A stretch of DNA of 20,621 nt from an uncultured Clostridium sp. Lineage in GTDB: Bacteria > Bacillota > Clostridia > TANB77 > CAG-508. The first letter of the stretch is position 1. Each line of letters opens with the position of its first letter. The stretch covers positions 1 to 20,621 of the forward strand of contig CATLUC010000017.1 of NCBI GenBank assembly GCA_950059165.1, given 5' to 3'. Of this stretch, positions 7,633 through 15,564 are shown piece by piece. The notes below the pieces were generated by a model, which searched no databases, had not been told where the DNA came from, and saw nothing but the letters and a program-made list of their open reading frames with translations. Made by a program: the position numbers and the translations under genes.

Positions 7633-7804
7633 TTTCAAATGTTATTATATATTACTTTAAACTACCTTGTGTGTCGCAACCTTAGAAAGAAAAAATTGAT
7701 AATATATTACAATTTTTTCTAAAGTAGGTTGCTCCAATCGCACTCACTTCGTTCGTTTGGTCGCTTACGCGATAGTTTAAGATAATATATAATAACATTT
7801 GAAA
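7633..7804. repeat. Nested inverted-repeat element of about 172 bp
   Basis: Terminal inverted repeats 7633-7664 and 7773-7804 (32 bp each) differ at about two positions. Inside, 7676-7698 and 7710-7732 form a second inverted repeat (GCAACC... with ...GGTTGC). A less AT-rich tail with TCACTTCGTTCG follows. It fills the gap between the YezG-like gene and the Fe-S scaffold gene and has no coding capacity. It is best read as a MITE-like or transcribed palindromic element. A clear target-site duplication was not seen. Confidence 0.75.
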
Positions 7805-7867
7805 ACAAAAATATATAGATATACATATGAAAAAAAATAAAATGGAGAAATGAAAGGAGCAATTAAA

Positions 7868-8560
7868 ATGATTTATTCAAAAGAATTAGAAGAAATGTGT
7901 GTTGTCAAAAAAGGAGTAGACCATGGACCAGCACCAATTCCAGAAGAAGGGAAATGGGTAAAAGTAAAAGAAATTAAAGATGTTTCAGGTCTAACACATG
8001 GTATTGGTTGGTGTGCACCACAACAAGGAGCTTGTAAATTAACTTTAAATGTTAAAGATGGAATTATTCAAGAAGCATTAATCGAAACTATCGGATGTTC
8101 AGGAATGACACATTCAGCTGCCATGGCAGGAGAAATTTTAACAGGAAAAACATTATTAGAAGCATTAAATACTGACTTAGTATGTGATGCCATAAACACA
8201 GCTATGAGAGAATTATTCTTACAAATTGTATATGGTAGAACACAAACAGCATTTTCTGAAGGAGGACTTCCAGTAGGAGCAGGACTAGAAGACTTAGGAA
8301 AAGGACATACAAGTCAAGTAGGAACTATTTATTCAAGTTCTTTAAAAGGACCTAGATATTTAAACCTAACAGAAGGGTACATAGTAGAATTAGGATTAGA
8401 TAAAGATGACCAAATTATTGGTTATAAATATGTTCATATCGGAAAAATGATGCAAAATATCAAAAAGGGAATGGAACCAACAGAAGCAATAGAAAAAGCT
8501 TCTGGTACTTATGGAAGATTTGATGAAGCAGTAAAGAAAATTGACCCAAGAGAACAATAA
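7868..8560 (+). CDS. NifU/IscU-like iron-sulfur scaffold family protein (GGGtGRT partner)
   Basis: A 230-residue protein resembling the IscU/NifU-like proteins that accompany GGGtGRT proteins in anaerobes. Cysteines stand in scaffold-like places: C49 and C56 (GWCAPQQGACKL) and C77 (TIGCSGMTH), with a later LVCDAI. Conserved-looking GGLPVGAGLEDLG and KGPRYLNLTEGY follow. AAAGGAG at 7853-7859 points to ATG 7868, not the ATG at 7850. The presumed partner starts at 9295 after two inserted genes. A role in Fe-S cluster handling is inferred from family and context; the exact function is not known to me. Confidence 0.75.
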   Translation: MIYSKELEEMCVVKKGVDHGPAPIPEEGKWVKVKEIKDVSGLTHGIGWCAPQQGACKLTLNVKDGIIQEALIETIGCSGMTHSAAMAGEILTGKTLLEALNTDLVCDAINTAMRELFLQIVYGRTQTAFSEGGLPVGAGLEDLGKGHTSQVGTIYSSSLKGPRYLNLTEGYIVELGLDKDDQIIGYKYVHIGKMMQNIKKGMEPTEAIEKASGTYGRFDEAVKKIDPREQ

Positions 8561-8584
8561 AAGGCTAAAATGAGGTTAAATAAT

Positions 8585-8902
8585 ATGCAAAAATTTGGAT
8601 TAGATGAAAAAGTTTTACAAGAAATAATTTCTATATTTAAGAAGTATATAGAAATAGAAAGTGCTAAAATTTTTGGTTCTAGAGCAAGGGGAGATTATCG
8701 AAAAGCTTCGGATATTGATATTGTTTTGTTTGGAAATAGAATGACAAATGAAATCAATACAAAAGTTTTTTATGACATTGATGAATTGTATTTGCCATAT
8801 AAGATAGATTTAATTAATTTTAATAGTATCGGTTCAAAAAACAAAATAAAGGAAAACATCTTGAGAGAGGGAGTTGAAATTTATGCCAAACAATCTAATT
8901 GA
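8585..8902 (+). CDS. MNT-type nucleotidyltransferase (minimal, antitoxin-like)
   Basis: About 105 residues with the complete pol-beta nucleotidyltransferase signature: GSRARGDYRKASDIDIVLFG (Gly-Ser plus the two catalytic aspartates) and a third acid in YKIDLINF. Such small proteins pair with HEPN or HI0074-type partners. In characterised MNT/HEPN pairs the nucleotidyltransferase neutralises its partner by adding nucleotides. GAGG at 8572-8575 favours ATG 8585 over the ATG at 8570. Its last 20 nt overlap the next gene, so the two are translationally coupled. It uses a CGA arginine codon (YRK). Confidence 0.85.
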   Translation: MQKFGLDEKVLQEIISIFKKYIEIESAKIFGSRARGDYRKASDIDIVLFGNRMTNEINTKVFYDIDELYLPYKIDLINFNSIGSKNKIKENILREGVEIYAKQSN

Positions 8903-9281
8903 AAGTTATGAAACTTTTAAAAAAGCATATTTAAAACTAAAAGAATTTGTAGAAACAGATAATGGAACAGAAAAAGACAGAGGAGCAATTATCAATGCTT
9001 TTCAGTACACATTTGAATTATTGTGGAAAACACTTCAAAAATATATGCAACAATTAGAAATGTTAGACGAATTAGGTCCTGGTTCTGTAATTAGAACAGC
9101 TTTTCAATATCAAATAATTGACGATGGTTCAAAATATATGGCTATGTTAAAAGACAGAAATCTAATCACGCATACATACAAAGAGGATGTAGCAGAAGAT
9201 ATTTGTTCAAATATTAAAGAAGAACATATGGAAACACTAGAAGAATTTATAAAGAATTTTGATAAAAAAATGGAAAAATAA
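8883..9281 (+). CDS. HI0074-family nucleotidyltransferase substrate-binding / HEPN-like protein
   Basis: 132 residues, helical, with the HI0074 family signature: LIESYETFKKAYLKL, QYTFELLWKTLQKYM, GPGSVIRTAF and the closing KDRNLITHTYKED. The RNxxxH part corresponds to the HEPN R-x4-H motif, which in toxic members is the RNase site. GAGAGGGAG before ATG 8883 gives a good ribosome site inside the upstream gene. With the MNT gene it forms a two-gene toxin-antitoxin-like module that splits an Fe-S gene pair. Confidence 0.85.
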   Translation: MPNNLIESYETFKKAYLKLKEFVETDNGTEKDRGAIINAFQYTFELLWKTLQKYMQQLEMLDELGPGSVIRTAFQYQIIDDGSKYMAMLKDRNLITHTYKEDVAEDICSNIKEEHMETLEEFIKNFDKKMEK

Positions 9282-9294
9282 GGAGGAAATAAAA

Positions 9295-10296
9295 ATGGCA
9301 GTAACATTTGAAAGTTATGAAAGAAGAATTGACCAAATAAAACCAGTTATGGAAAAATACGGGATTAAAGATTTTGAAGAAGCATTGGAGATATGCAAAC
9401 AAAAAGGATTTAATCCATATGAAATAGTAAAAGGAGTTCAACCAATTTGTTTTGAAAATGCAGCTTGGGCTTACACTTTAGGTGCTGCAATAGCTGTAAA
9501 AAAAGGTTGTAAAAAGGCAGCAGATGCAGCAAAAGCAATAGGAGAAGGATTACAAGCATTTTGTATTCCAGGTTCTGTTGCAGATGACAGAAAAGTTGGA
9601 TTAGGACATGGGAATTTAGCATCTATGTTATTATCAGAAGACACAAAATGTTTTGCATTTTTAGCAGGACATGAAAGTTTTGCAGCAGCAGAAGGAGCAA
9701 TTGGAATTGCAAAATCTGCTAACAAAGTAAGAAAAGAACCATTAAGAGTTATATTAAATGGACTTGGAAAAGATGCAGCACAAGTTATTTCAAGAATAAA
9801 TGGATTTACATATGTAAAAACAGACTTTGACTTTTTCACAGGAAAAGTAAAAGTAGTAGAAGAAATTCCATATTCAGATGGAGAAAGAAGCAAAGTTAGA
9901 TGCTATGGAGCAAATGACGTAAGAGAAGGTGTAGCAATTATGTGGATGGAAGATGTAGATGTTTCAATTACTGGAAACTCAACAAATCCAACAAGATTCC
10001 AACACCCAGTTGCAGGAACATATAAAAAAGAAAGATTAGCACAAAATAGAAAATACTTCTCAGTAGCTTCAGGTGGTGGAACAGGAAGAACACTTCACCC
10101 AGACAATATGGGAGCAGGACCAGCATCTTATGGAATGACAGACACAATGGGAAGAATGCACTCTGATGCACAATTTGCAGGTTCTTCTTCAGTACCAGCC
10201 CATGTAGAAATGATGGGACTAATTGGAATGGGTAACAACCCAATGGTAGGAGCATCAGTTGCAGTAGCAGTTGCAGTAGAAGAAGCAATGAAATAA
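9295..10296 (+). CDS. GGGtGRT protein
   Basis: 333 residues carrying the signature that names the family, ASGGGTGRTLHPDNMGAGP, followed by SYGMTDTMGRMHSDAQF. Other features are an Ala-rich AAKAIGEGLQAFCIPGSV, HGNLASMLL, FLAGHESFAAAEGAIG and a Met/Gly-rich end (MMGLIGMGNNPMVGAS). The strong site AAGGAGG at 9280-9286 fixes ATG 9295. Family members are found next to NifU/IscU-like scaffolds in anaerobic Bacillota; their biochemical role is not established as far as I know. The scaffold partner is at 7868-8560, with the MNT/HI0074 pair between them. Confidence 0.9.
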   Translation: MAVTFESYERRIDQIKPVMEKYGIKDFEEALEICKQKGFNPYEIVKGVQPICFENAAWAYTLGAAIAVKKGCKKAADAAKAIGEGLQAFCIPGSVADDRKVGLGHGNLASMLLSEDTKCFAFLAGHESFAAAEGAIGIAKSANKVRKEPLRVILNGLGKDAAQVISRINGFTYVKTDFDFFTGKVKVVEEIPYSDGERSKVRCYGANDVREGVAIMWMEDVDVSITGNSTNPTRFQHPVAGTYKKERLAQNRKYFSVASGGGTGRTLHPDNMGAGPASYGMTDTMGRMHSDAQFAGSSSVPAHVEMMGLIGMGNNPMVGASVAVAVAVEEAMK

Positions 10297-10319
10297 TGCC
10301 GTGTGGGGGAACGTTTCTA

Positions 10320-10379
10320 TGTGACAATGGGGACGTTTCCTTTTTCACATTTTTGTGAATTTGGGGACACATCTTATAT
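10320..10379 (+). repeat. Dispersed ~60-bp intergenic repeat, copy A
   Basis: The segment from TGTGACAATGGGGACG to GGGGACACATCTTATA is nearly identical to 20386-20444, with only a few differences. It includes a small hairpin TTCAC / GTGAA around a T-rich loop. A shortened echo (GTGTGGGGGAACGTTTC) stands just upstream at 10301-10317. Both copies sit immediately downstream of a gene, suggesting a 3'-end element such as a terminator or RNA stabiliser. Confidence 0.75.
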
Positions 10380-10380
10380 A

Positions 10381-10441
10381 TTTTCTTCCCTTATATTAAA
10401 ATAAATCTTCCTAAAAATCAAGATTTGTAGTGCTTAAGTAG
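10381..10441 (-). repeat. Half copy of the 171-348 palindromic element
   Basis: TTTTCTTCCCTTATAT at the left and TCAAGATTTGTAG to CTTAAGTAG at the right match, in order and spacing, the reverse complement of about 168-230. It is therefore one arm of that element without its mirror half. Confidence 0.65.
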
Positions 10442-10500
10442 ATAGAATTCACATTATTTATAAAATAGCAATAAAAATTTAAAAAACTTTTCAAAAAACG

Positions 10501-10529
10501 TTTACTTTTTTTAAAAAGTTGTATACAAT
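10501..10529 (+). promoter_or_regulatory. Probable promoter of the glycosyltransferase gene
   Basis: TTTACT (10501-10506), a 17-nt spacer and TACAAT (10524-10529), about 68 nt upstream of the start codon. Confidence 0.6.
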
Positions 10530-10596
10530 AGAAATAGAGAAAAATGTCAAAAAATAAAAACAACAAAAGAAAATAGGGAAGAAGGGAAGAAAAACC

Positions 10597-11889
10597 ATGA
10601 AAATCTTAATGTTAACATGGGAATATCCACCAAGAGTGGTAGGAGGAATCGCTAGAGTTGTTTATGATTTATCAAAAACTTTAATAAAAGATGGTCATGA
10701 AGTAACAGTAATTACATATAAAGATGGAGATGCACCATATTTTGAAGATGATAAAGGAGTAAAAGTATATAGAGTAGACAACTATATGATAAACCCAAAC
10801 AACTTCATAGACTGGGTAATGCAATTAAACTTTAATTTAGTAGCAAAAGCAAACGAAGTAATGGCAGAACAAGGAAAATTCGACGTAATACATGCACATG
10901 ACTGGCTAGTAGCATATGCAGCAAAAACACTTAAAAATTCATACAACATACCAATAGTATCAACAATACACGCAACAGAAGCAGGAAGAAATAGTGGTAT
11001 TCATGATGAACAACAAAGATATATAAATGACACAGAATGGATGCTAACCTATGAATCAGCAGAAGTAATTGTAAACAGCAATTATATGAAAGGTGAATTG
11101 CAAAGACTATTTGGTTTACCATATGACAAAATTAATGTAGTACCAAATGGAGTAAACTTAAATTTATTTAGTGGAGTAGAAAGAGATTATAACTTTAGAA
11201 GAAAATTTGCAATGGATAATGAAAAAATCATTTTATTCATGGGAAGAGTTGTTTATGAAAAAGGAATACAACATTTAATTTCAGCTATGCCAAAAATTTT
11301 AAATGGATATCATGATACAAAATTAGTTATTTGTGGAAAGGGTGGTATGCTAGATGAACTAAAACAACAAGTAAATGCCATGGGAATTGCAAATAAAGTA
11401 TATTTTGCAGGATATATGAATGGAAAAGATGTACAAAAAATGTACAAAGCAGCAGACATATCAGTATTTCCAAGTACGTATGAACCATTTGGAATTGTAG
11501 CACTAGAAGCTATGTTATCAGAAAATCCAGTAGTAGTATCAGACATAGGTGGACTAAATGAAATAGTGCAACATAGGGAAAATGGAATGAAAGCATATTG
11601 TGGAAATCCAAATTCTATTGCAGATTCTATATTAGAATTATTATATGACCATAAACTATGTGCAGATATTACTAAAAAAGCAAAAAATAAGATAAGAAAT
11701 GAATATAATTGGAGCAAAATAGCACAAGATACACATTTCACTTATCAAAAGGCTATTTGTCAATCTATGGCAGAAAAACAAAAAAGAGAATTGGAACAAG
11801 AAAGAGCAAGAAAAACTAAAAGAGCTAAAAATACAGAAAATGAAATTACAAATTTACTTAGCTTTAAAAAGCGTCATGCTTATGCATAA
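10597..11889 (+). CDS. GT4-family glycosyltransferase (glycogen synthase-like)
   Basis: A cytosolic GT-B glycosyltransferase of 430 residues. The N-terminal half has MLTWEYPPRVVGGIARVV (sugar-nucleotide loop), VIHAHDWL, STIHATEAGRNSGI and VNSNYMKGEL. The C-terminal half has PNGVNLNLF, ILFMGRVVYEKGIQHLI, LVICGKGGM and the donor-binding STYEPFGIVALEAM. The WEYPP start and HAHDW motif recall archaeal/thermophile-type glycogen synthases and trehalose- or sucrose-phosphate synthase-like enzymes, so a glucan role is plausible but unproven. The last 40 residues are Lys/Arg/Glu-rich (EKQKRELEQERARKTKRAK), probably a charged helical tail. It stands alone between its own promoter and a terminator. Confidence 0.85.
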   Translation: MKILMLTWEYPPRVVGGIARVVYDLSKTLIKDGHEVTVITYKDGDAPYFEDDKGVKVYRVDNYMINPNNFIDWVMQLNFNLVAKANEVMAEQGKFDVIHAHDWLVAYAAKTLKNSYNIPIVSTIHATEAGRNSGIHDEQQRYINDTEWMLTYESAEVIVNSNYMKGELQRLFGLPYDKINVVPNGVNLNLFSGVERDYNFRRKFAMDNEKIILFMGRVVYEKGIQHLISAMPKILNGYHDTKLVICGKGGMLDELKQQVNAMGIANKVYFAGYMNGKDVQKMYKAADISVFPSTYEPFGIVALEAMLSENPVVVSDIGGLNEIVQHRENGMKAYCGNPNSIADSILELLYDHKLCADITKKAKNKIRNEYNWSKIAQDTHFTYQKAICQSMAEKQKRELEQERARKTKRAKNTENEITNLLSFKKRHAYA

Positions 11890-11921
11890 ATCGTATTTCT
11901 AAATAATAAATTTTAAGGTTA

Positions 11922-11965
11922 AAAACGTAAATAATAAGTTTGAAAAAGCTAATTATTTGCGTTTT
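11922..11965 (+). terminator. Hairpin after the glycosyltransferase gene
   Basis: AAAACGTAAATAATA (from 11922) pairs with TAATTATTTGCGTTTT (to 11965) with a few mismatches and a loop rich in A. It is followed by TCTG rather than a long T run, so it is an imperfect terminator. Confidence 0.5.
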
Positions 11966-12095
11966 CTGATGTTATAGGAAAAATCATACTTGACTTTCAC
12001 ATGAAAATATTAGTAAAATAAAATAAGAAAAATTCTTAAATTCTACAAATTTAGCAAAAAAATAGTGTATAATAGAATAAGAAATTGGACACTAA

Positions 12096-12154
12096 CCTGT
12101 CCCAATTATGCCCCAAAAGGCATTACAGTGCCTGTCCCAATTATGCCCAAAAGG
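12096..12154 (+). repeat. Tandem pair of 24-25-bp direct repeats before era
   Basis: CCTGTCCCAATTATGCCC with trailing CAAAAGG occurs at 12096-12120 and again at 12131-12154 (one C shorter), 35 nt apart. The second copy runs into the era Shine-Dalgarno (AAGGAG). GC content is locally higher than around it. Confidence 0.7.
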
Positions 12155-12166
12155 AGAGAAATATTT

Positions 12167-13072
12167 ATGGAAGATAATTTTAAATCAGGTTTTGTAGCTT
12201 TGATTGGAAGAACCAATGTAGGAAAATCAACATTGCTTAATTTATTAGTAGGGGAGAAAGTTGCAGCAATTGCAAATAAGGTACAGACTACAAGAACGGC
12301 TATTAGAGGTATTGTAAATCGAACAACAAGTCAAATTGTTTTTGTGGATACGCCAGGTATTCATAAGCCAAAAACAAAGCTTAATGAAACCATGATAGAA
12401 ACTTCATTTTCAAGTATTCCAGATAGTGATATAGTTTTATTTTTAATAGAGGCAACAAGTAAAGATATTGGAAAAGGCGATAGAATTATTTTGGATAAGC
12501 TTAAAGAGTCAAATAAAAAAACAATTCTAATTATAAATAAGATTGATTTAGTAAAAAAGGAAACTCTTTTACATTTAATTGATGAATATAGCAAAGAGTA
12601 TAATTTTGAAGCAGTTATTCCTATTTCAGCTATTAATAGTAAATATAAAGAAACTATTTTAGAAGAGATTGAAAAAAACTTAAAAGTGGGGCCTGCATAT
12701 TATGATATAGAAGAATATACAGACCAAACATTAAGACAATTAGCAGAAGAAACGATAAGAGAAAAAGCACTTAAATTGTTACAAGATGAAGTGCCACATG
12801 GGATTCTTGTTGAAGTAGAAAAAATGGAATTGAGAAAAAACAAGCAAAATCAAGAAATTTATGATATAGAAGCAACAATTTATGTTTTAAGAGAATCTCA
12901 CAAAGGTATTGTTATAGGCAAAAATGGAGAAATGTTAAAACGAATAGGAAAGCTTGCAAGAATAGATATGGAAGATAACTTTGGAATGAAAATCAATTTA
13001 AAAACATGGGTAAAGGTAAAACAAGATTGGCAGTCAAATGATACAATTGTAAATAAATTTAAATTAAAATAA
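12167..13072 (+). CDS. era: GTPase Era
   Basis: A ribosome-assembly GTPase that binds the 3' end of 16S rRNA. 301 residues, normal length. The GTPase motifs are all present: G1 GRTNVGKS, G2 threonines in VQTTRTAIRG, G3 DTPGIHKP, G4 NKID, G5 PISAI. The KH RNA-binding domain has GIVIGKNGEMLKRIG with a GxxG-type loop and ends in WVKVKQDWQ. AAGGAGAG at 12151-12158 marks ATG 12167; earlier in-frame codons run through the direct repeats and are unlikely to be translated. A TATAAT at 12068-12073 may be the -10 box. It heads the classic era-yqzL-recO order of Bacillota. It uses CGA arginine codons but no CGG. Confidence 0.96.
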   Translation: MEDNFKSGFVALIGRTNVGKSTLLNLLVGEKVAAIANKVQTTRTAIRGIVNRTTSQIVFVDTPGIHKPKTKLNETMIETSFSSIPDSDIVLFLIEATSKDIGKGDRIILDKLKESNKKTILIINKIDLVKKETLLHLIDEYSKEYNFEAVIPISAINSKYKETILEEIEKNLKVGPAYYDIEEYTDQTLRQLAEETIREKALKLLQDEVPHGILVEVEKMELRKNKQNQEIYDIEATIYVLRESHKGIVIGKNGEMLKRIGKLARIDMEDNFGMKINLKTWVKVKQDWQSNDTIVNKFKLK

Positions 13073-13182
13073 AGGATAATTGTTATATAAAGAAAAAAAC
13101 TTTCTATAATTTGTATAAAAAAGTGTAAAAAAGCAAAAGATAAAATTAAAGGTAAAACTTTAAGAAAAGGAGAGAAAAGCTT

Positions 13183-13326
13183 ATGATTAAAAAAATTGCA
13201 TGGGAAACCTTTAAAAATACAGGAGATATTAATGCTTTTATTGAACTAAAACAAATTGAAGATATAGAAAAAGGTATTGAAAATAGTGATTTTAAATCTA
13301 AAACAGAAGAAGAAAATAACAAATAA
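13183..13326 (+). CDS. yqzL: YqzL family small protein
   Basis: A 47-residue protein beginning MIKKIAWETFKNTGDINAFIE, which fits the YqzL family (W-x-x-F-x-x-T-G-D-I pattern). The position between era and recO is the same as in Bacillus subtilis. AAAGGAG stands 10 nt upstream of the ATG. The tail is Glu/Lys/Asn-rich. Function is unknown. Confidence 0.8.
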   Translation: MIKKIAWETFKNTGDINAFIELKQIEDIEKGIENSDFKSKTEEENNK

Positions 13327-13331
13327 TAATA

Positions 13332-13364
13332 ATCTAAAAGTTCATAAAAGATGAACTTTTAGAT
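13332..13364. other. Perfect 14-bp hairpin between yqzL and recO
   Basis: 13332-13345 pairs perfectly with 13351-13364 around a 5-nt AAAAG loop. No T tract follows on the plus strand (an A-rich stretch follows instead), so it is not an ordinary terminator. It lies 26 nt before the recO start and could be an RNA processing or stability site. Confidence 0.6.
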
Positions 13365-13389
13365 AGAAAAAAGGAAGAATCAGATAAAA

Positions 13390-14120
13390 ATGGCAAACAC
13401 AAAAATAAATGGAATTGTATTATCAGAAAGTAATATGGGAGATTTCGATAAAATGCTTACTATTTTGACTCCAAATGTAGGAAAAATTTCGTGTGTAGCT
13501 AAAGGAGCAAGAAGACCTAAAAGTGCTCTTTTAGCTGGCACGCAAATGTTTTGCTTTGGTGAGTATTTAGTATTTAAAGGCTCTCGGAACATACCATATC
13601 AATTCAGTAGAACCAATTGAAGTGTTTTATAATTTAAGAATTGATTTAGATAAATTAAAATATGCTGTACATATTAATAAAATTATACAAGATGTAACAC
13701 ATGAAAACCAAAACTGTTACAAGATTTTACAATTATTATTAAATACTCTTTATACTATATCAGAAACAGACAAAAATTTGGATATGGTACTGGGTGTGTT
13801 TAAATTGCGTTTGTTATGTCTTTTAGGCTTTACTCCAAATGTTATGCAATGTACAAATTGCAAAGAGAAAGAAGAATTGTTATATTTTAGTATTAAAGAT
13901 AATGGATTAAAGTGTGGTATTTGTGGAAAACAAGATACTAGTGTAATTCGGAATAAGTAAAAGTACAATGAATGCTATTAAATATACAGTTACAGCACCT
14001 TCTAAAAAAATATATTCATTTAATTTAAAAGAAGAAGCTTTAGAAGAATTTAAATTAGTAACTAAGTTATATTTTAATGAAAAATTAGAAAAAGAATACA
14101 AATTAGAAGAAATGTTTTGA
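13390..14120 (+). CDS. recO: DNA repair protein RecO, read with two +1 shifts at CGG
   Basis: A recombination mediator that loads RecA onto SSB-coated DNA. Three frames join into one 242-residue protein, close to the normal RecO length: 13390-13584, 13586-13948 and 13950-14120. The N-terminal OB region (NGIVLSESNMGDFDKML) leads through CVAKGARRPKSALLAG to FKGS-GTYHINS across the first shift. The middle is helical; the Cys cluster MQCTNC ... CGICGKQ is the usual RecO zinc site. The second shift joins DTSVI-GISKSTMNAI to the helical C-terminus ending LEEMF. Both breaks are an extra C before GGA, creating in-frame CGG. Unshifted reading stops at 13620 and 13960. Apart from these two bases nothing is damaged, so I infer a working gene with translational recoding. 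Confidence 0.9.
13585..13588 (+). other. CGG +1 frameshift site 1 (recO)
   Basis: TCT-C-GGA. In frame the triplet is CGG; skipping C13585 gives Gly and continues recO. Without a shift a TGA follows at 13618-13620. Confidence 0.85.
13949..13952 (+). other. CGG +1 frameshift site 2 (recO)
   Basis: ATT-C-GGA. Skipping C13949 gives Gly and the RecO C-terminus. Without a shift a TAA follows at 13958-13960. Confidence 0.85.
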
Positions 14121-14135
14121 TTATTTGCAAACTAC

Positions 14136-14164
14136 TTGACAATAAATAATACATATTATATTAT
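14136..14164 (+). promoter_or_regulatory. Sigma-A promoter of the pilin-like gene
   Basis: TTGACA (14136-14141), a 17-nt spacer and TATTAT (14159-14164), 46 nt before the start codon and just after the recO stop. Confidence 0.8.
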
Positions 14165-14210
14165 GTTAGTATAAATTTAAAAACTAATGAAAAATTAAGG
14201 AGAAAGAAGT

Positions 14211-14906
14211 ATGCAAAAGAATATAAAGGGAATAACTCTAATTGCCTTAGTAATTACTATTATTATATTACTAATTTTAGCAGGAGTGACAATAACAATG
14301 CTAACAGGAGAAAATGGGATACTTAAAAAAGCCCAATTAGCAGAGCAAGAATACAAAGATGCTCAACAGAAAGAAGAAGCAGATTTAGAAAAATTATATA
14401 GTCAAATACAAGTAGCAACAAATGATAGCTCAAAAATCACAATATCTATGTCAGATTTAAATAGTCTAATAGAAACAAAAGTAAAAGAGCAAAGACAAAT
14501 GTTATATGCTTATACAAATGGATTGAGCAATCAAATAACAACAACAAAAGAAGATGAGTCAATTGTAATGCCATTGAAAGAAACTAGAATGAATACAAAT
14601 AAATTAACACTAGAAAATAATGGTATAAAAATAGGAAAAGGAGTTAATCTTATAAAGATAGATTTTGTAGTATCAATAGACTCACCGTCAGATTCTATTG
14701 GTTATATGTATGCAAATATTTATAAAAATGATAAAGCCCAAAATGATACTAGAACATTATCTTCAATAATATATGTATCAACCATTTCAAACAATACCTT
14801 ATTAGAAGTTGAGGAAAATGATATTATAACGTTTAGATTAGCAACTAGAAGACCAGGAACCTTTAAATATTATGCACCATCTATTTTAGTAGAAATTATA
14901 AAATAG
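14211..14906 (+). CDS. Type IV pilin-like N-terminal anchored protein
   Basis: 231 residues. The start KNIKGITLIALVITIIILL followed by ILAGVTITMLTGENGIL is a class-III-signal, prepilin-like hydrophobic helix with likely cleavage after the Gly of KG-ITLI. The usual Glu at position 5 of the mature protein is Ala here. A Lys/Glu/Gln-rich helix (about residues 40-65) and a C-terminal, probably beta-rich domain follow, which I do not recognise. This pilin-like leader is frequent in surface or secreted proteins of gut Clostridia. It has its own promoter and an AAGGAG site. No prepilin peptidase or assembly ATPase is in the window, so pilus assembly is not shown; a single membrane-anchored extracellular protein is the safer description. 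Confidence 0.75.
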   Translation: MQKNIKGITLIALVITIIILLILAGVTITMLTGENGILKKAQLAEQEYKDAQQKEEADLEKLYSQIQVATNDSSKITISMSDLNSLIETKVKEQRQMLYAYTNGLSNQITTTKEDESIVMPLKETRMNTNKLTLENNGIKIGKGVNLIKIDFVVSIDSPSDSIGYMYANIYKNDKAQNDTRTLSSIIYVSTISNNTLLEVEENDIITFRLATRRPGTFKYYAPSILVEIIK

Positions 14907-14910
14907 GAGT

Positions 14911-14939
14911 TTGACAACTACAAAATTAATGTATATAAT
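14911..14939 (+). promoter_or_regulatory. Perfect sigma-A promoter of hpf
   Basis: TTGACA (14911-14916), a 17-nt spacer and TATAAT (14934-14939), starting 5 nt after the preceding stop codon. Confidence 0.9.
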
Positions 14940-14971
14940 ATACCTATAATAAAGAAAGGAATGTGATTAAA

Positions 14972-15499
14972 ATGAAAATAAAAGTAACAGGAAAAGAACT
15001 AAAAGTAACAGAAGCAATGAATGACTATGTAGAAAAAAAATTAGACAGAATTGCAAAATATTTTGAAGAGTCAGATGCAGAAGTAACATTAAGGACAGAA
15101 AAAAGTGAACAAATAGCAGAAATATATGTTACAGCAAATGGCGAAAAATACAGAGCTGTAACAGAAGACAAAGATATGTATGCAGCAATTGATAAAGATA
15201 TTGACATTTTAGAAGGTCAAATCAGAAAAGCAAAAACTAAAAAAGAAAAAATGATGAAAGAAGCTTCAATAAAAACAATGGAAGCAAATGTAGAAAAAGT
15301 TACAGAAATAAAAGATGAAATCATAAAAACATCTTATTATGAAATCAAACCAATGCTTCCAGAAGATGCTGTATTAAAGCTACAAGAAAAACCAAGCCAT
15401 AACTTCTTAGTATTTATCAATGTAGAAACAGGAAAAGTAAATGCAATACACAAATTAAAAGATGGCAAAAATTATGGGCTAGTAGAGCCAGAGGCTTAA
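14972..15499 (+). CDS. hpf: Ribosome hibernation promoting factor, long form
   Basis: Binds 30S subunits and drives 100S ribosome dimer formation in slow growth. 175 residues with both long-HPF domains: an N-terminal S30AE/YfiA domain (KVTGKELKVTEAMNDYVEKKL, DKDMYAAIDKDIDILEGQ) and a C-terminal dimerisation domain (MLPEDAVLKLQEKPSHNFLVF, then NYGLVEPEA). AAAGGA at 14955-14960 suits ATG 14972 better than the GTG at 14963, which is only 2 nt from it. Monocistronic between a perfect promoter and a terminator. Confidence 0.94.
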   Translation: MKIKVTGKELKVTEAMNDYVEKKLDRIAKYFEESDAEVTLRTEKSEQIAEIYVTANGEKYRAVTEDKDMYAAIDKDIDILEGQIRKAKTKKEKMMKEASIKTMEANVEKVTEIKDEIIKTSYYEIKPMLPEDAVLKLQEKPSHNFLVFINVETGKVNAIHKLKDGKNYGLVEPEA

Positions 15500-15517
15500 A
15501 AACTAATATATATAACA

Positions 15518-15550
15518 TAAGGCAAGAAATTTTTTTCATGCCTCTTTTTT
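15518..15550 (+). terminator. Terminator after hpf
   Basis: AGGCA-AGAAA pairs with TTT-CATGCCT, followed by CTTTTTT. Confidence 0.8.
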
Positions 15551-15564
15551 ATTTCAGAAAAATA

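Noticed and set aside
12065..12166. Longer N-terminus of Era through the direct repeats
   Set aside because: AAGGAG stands right before ATG 12167, and the upstream codons translate the repeats and resemble no Era protein.
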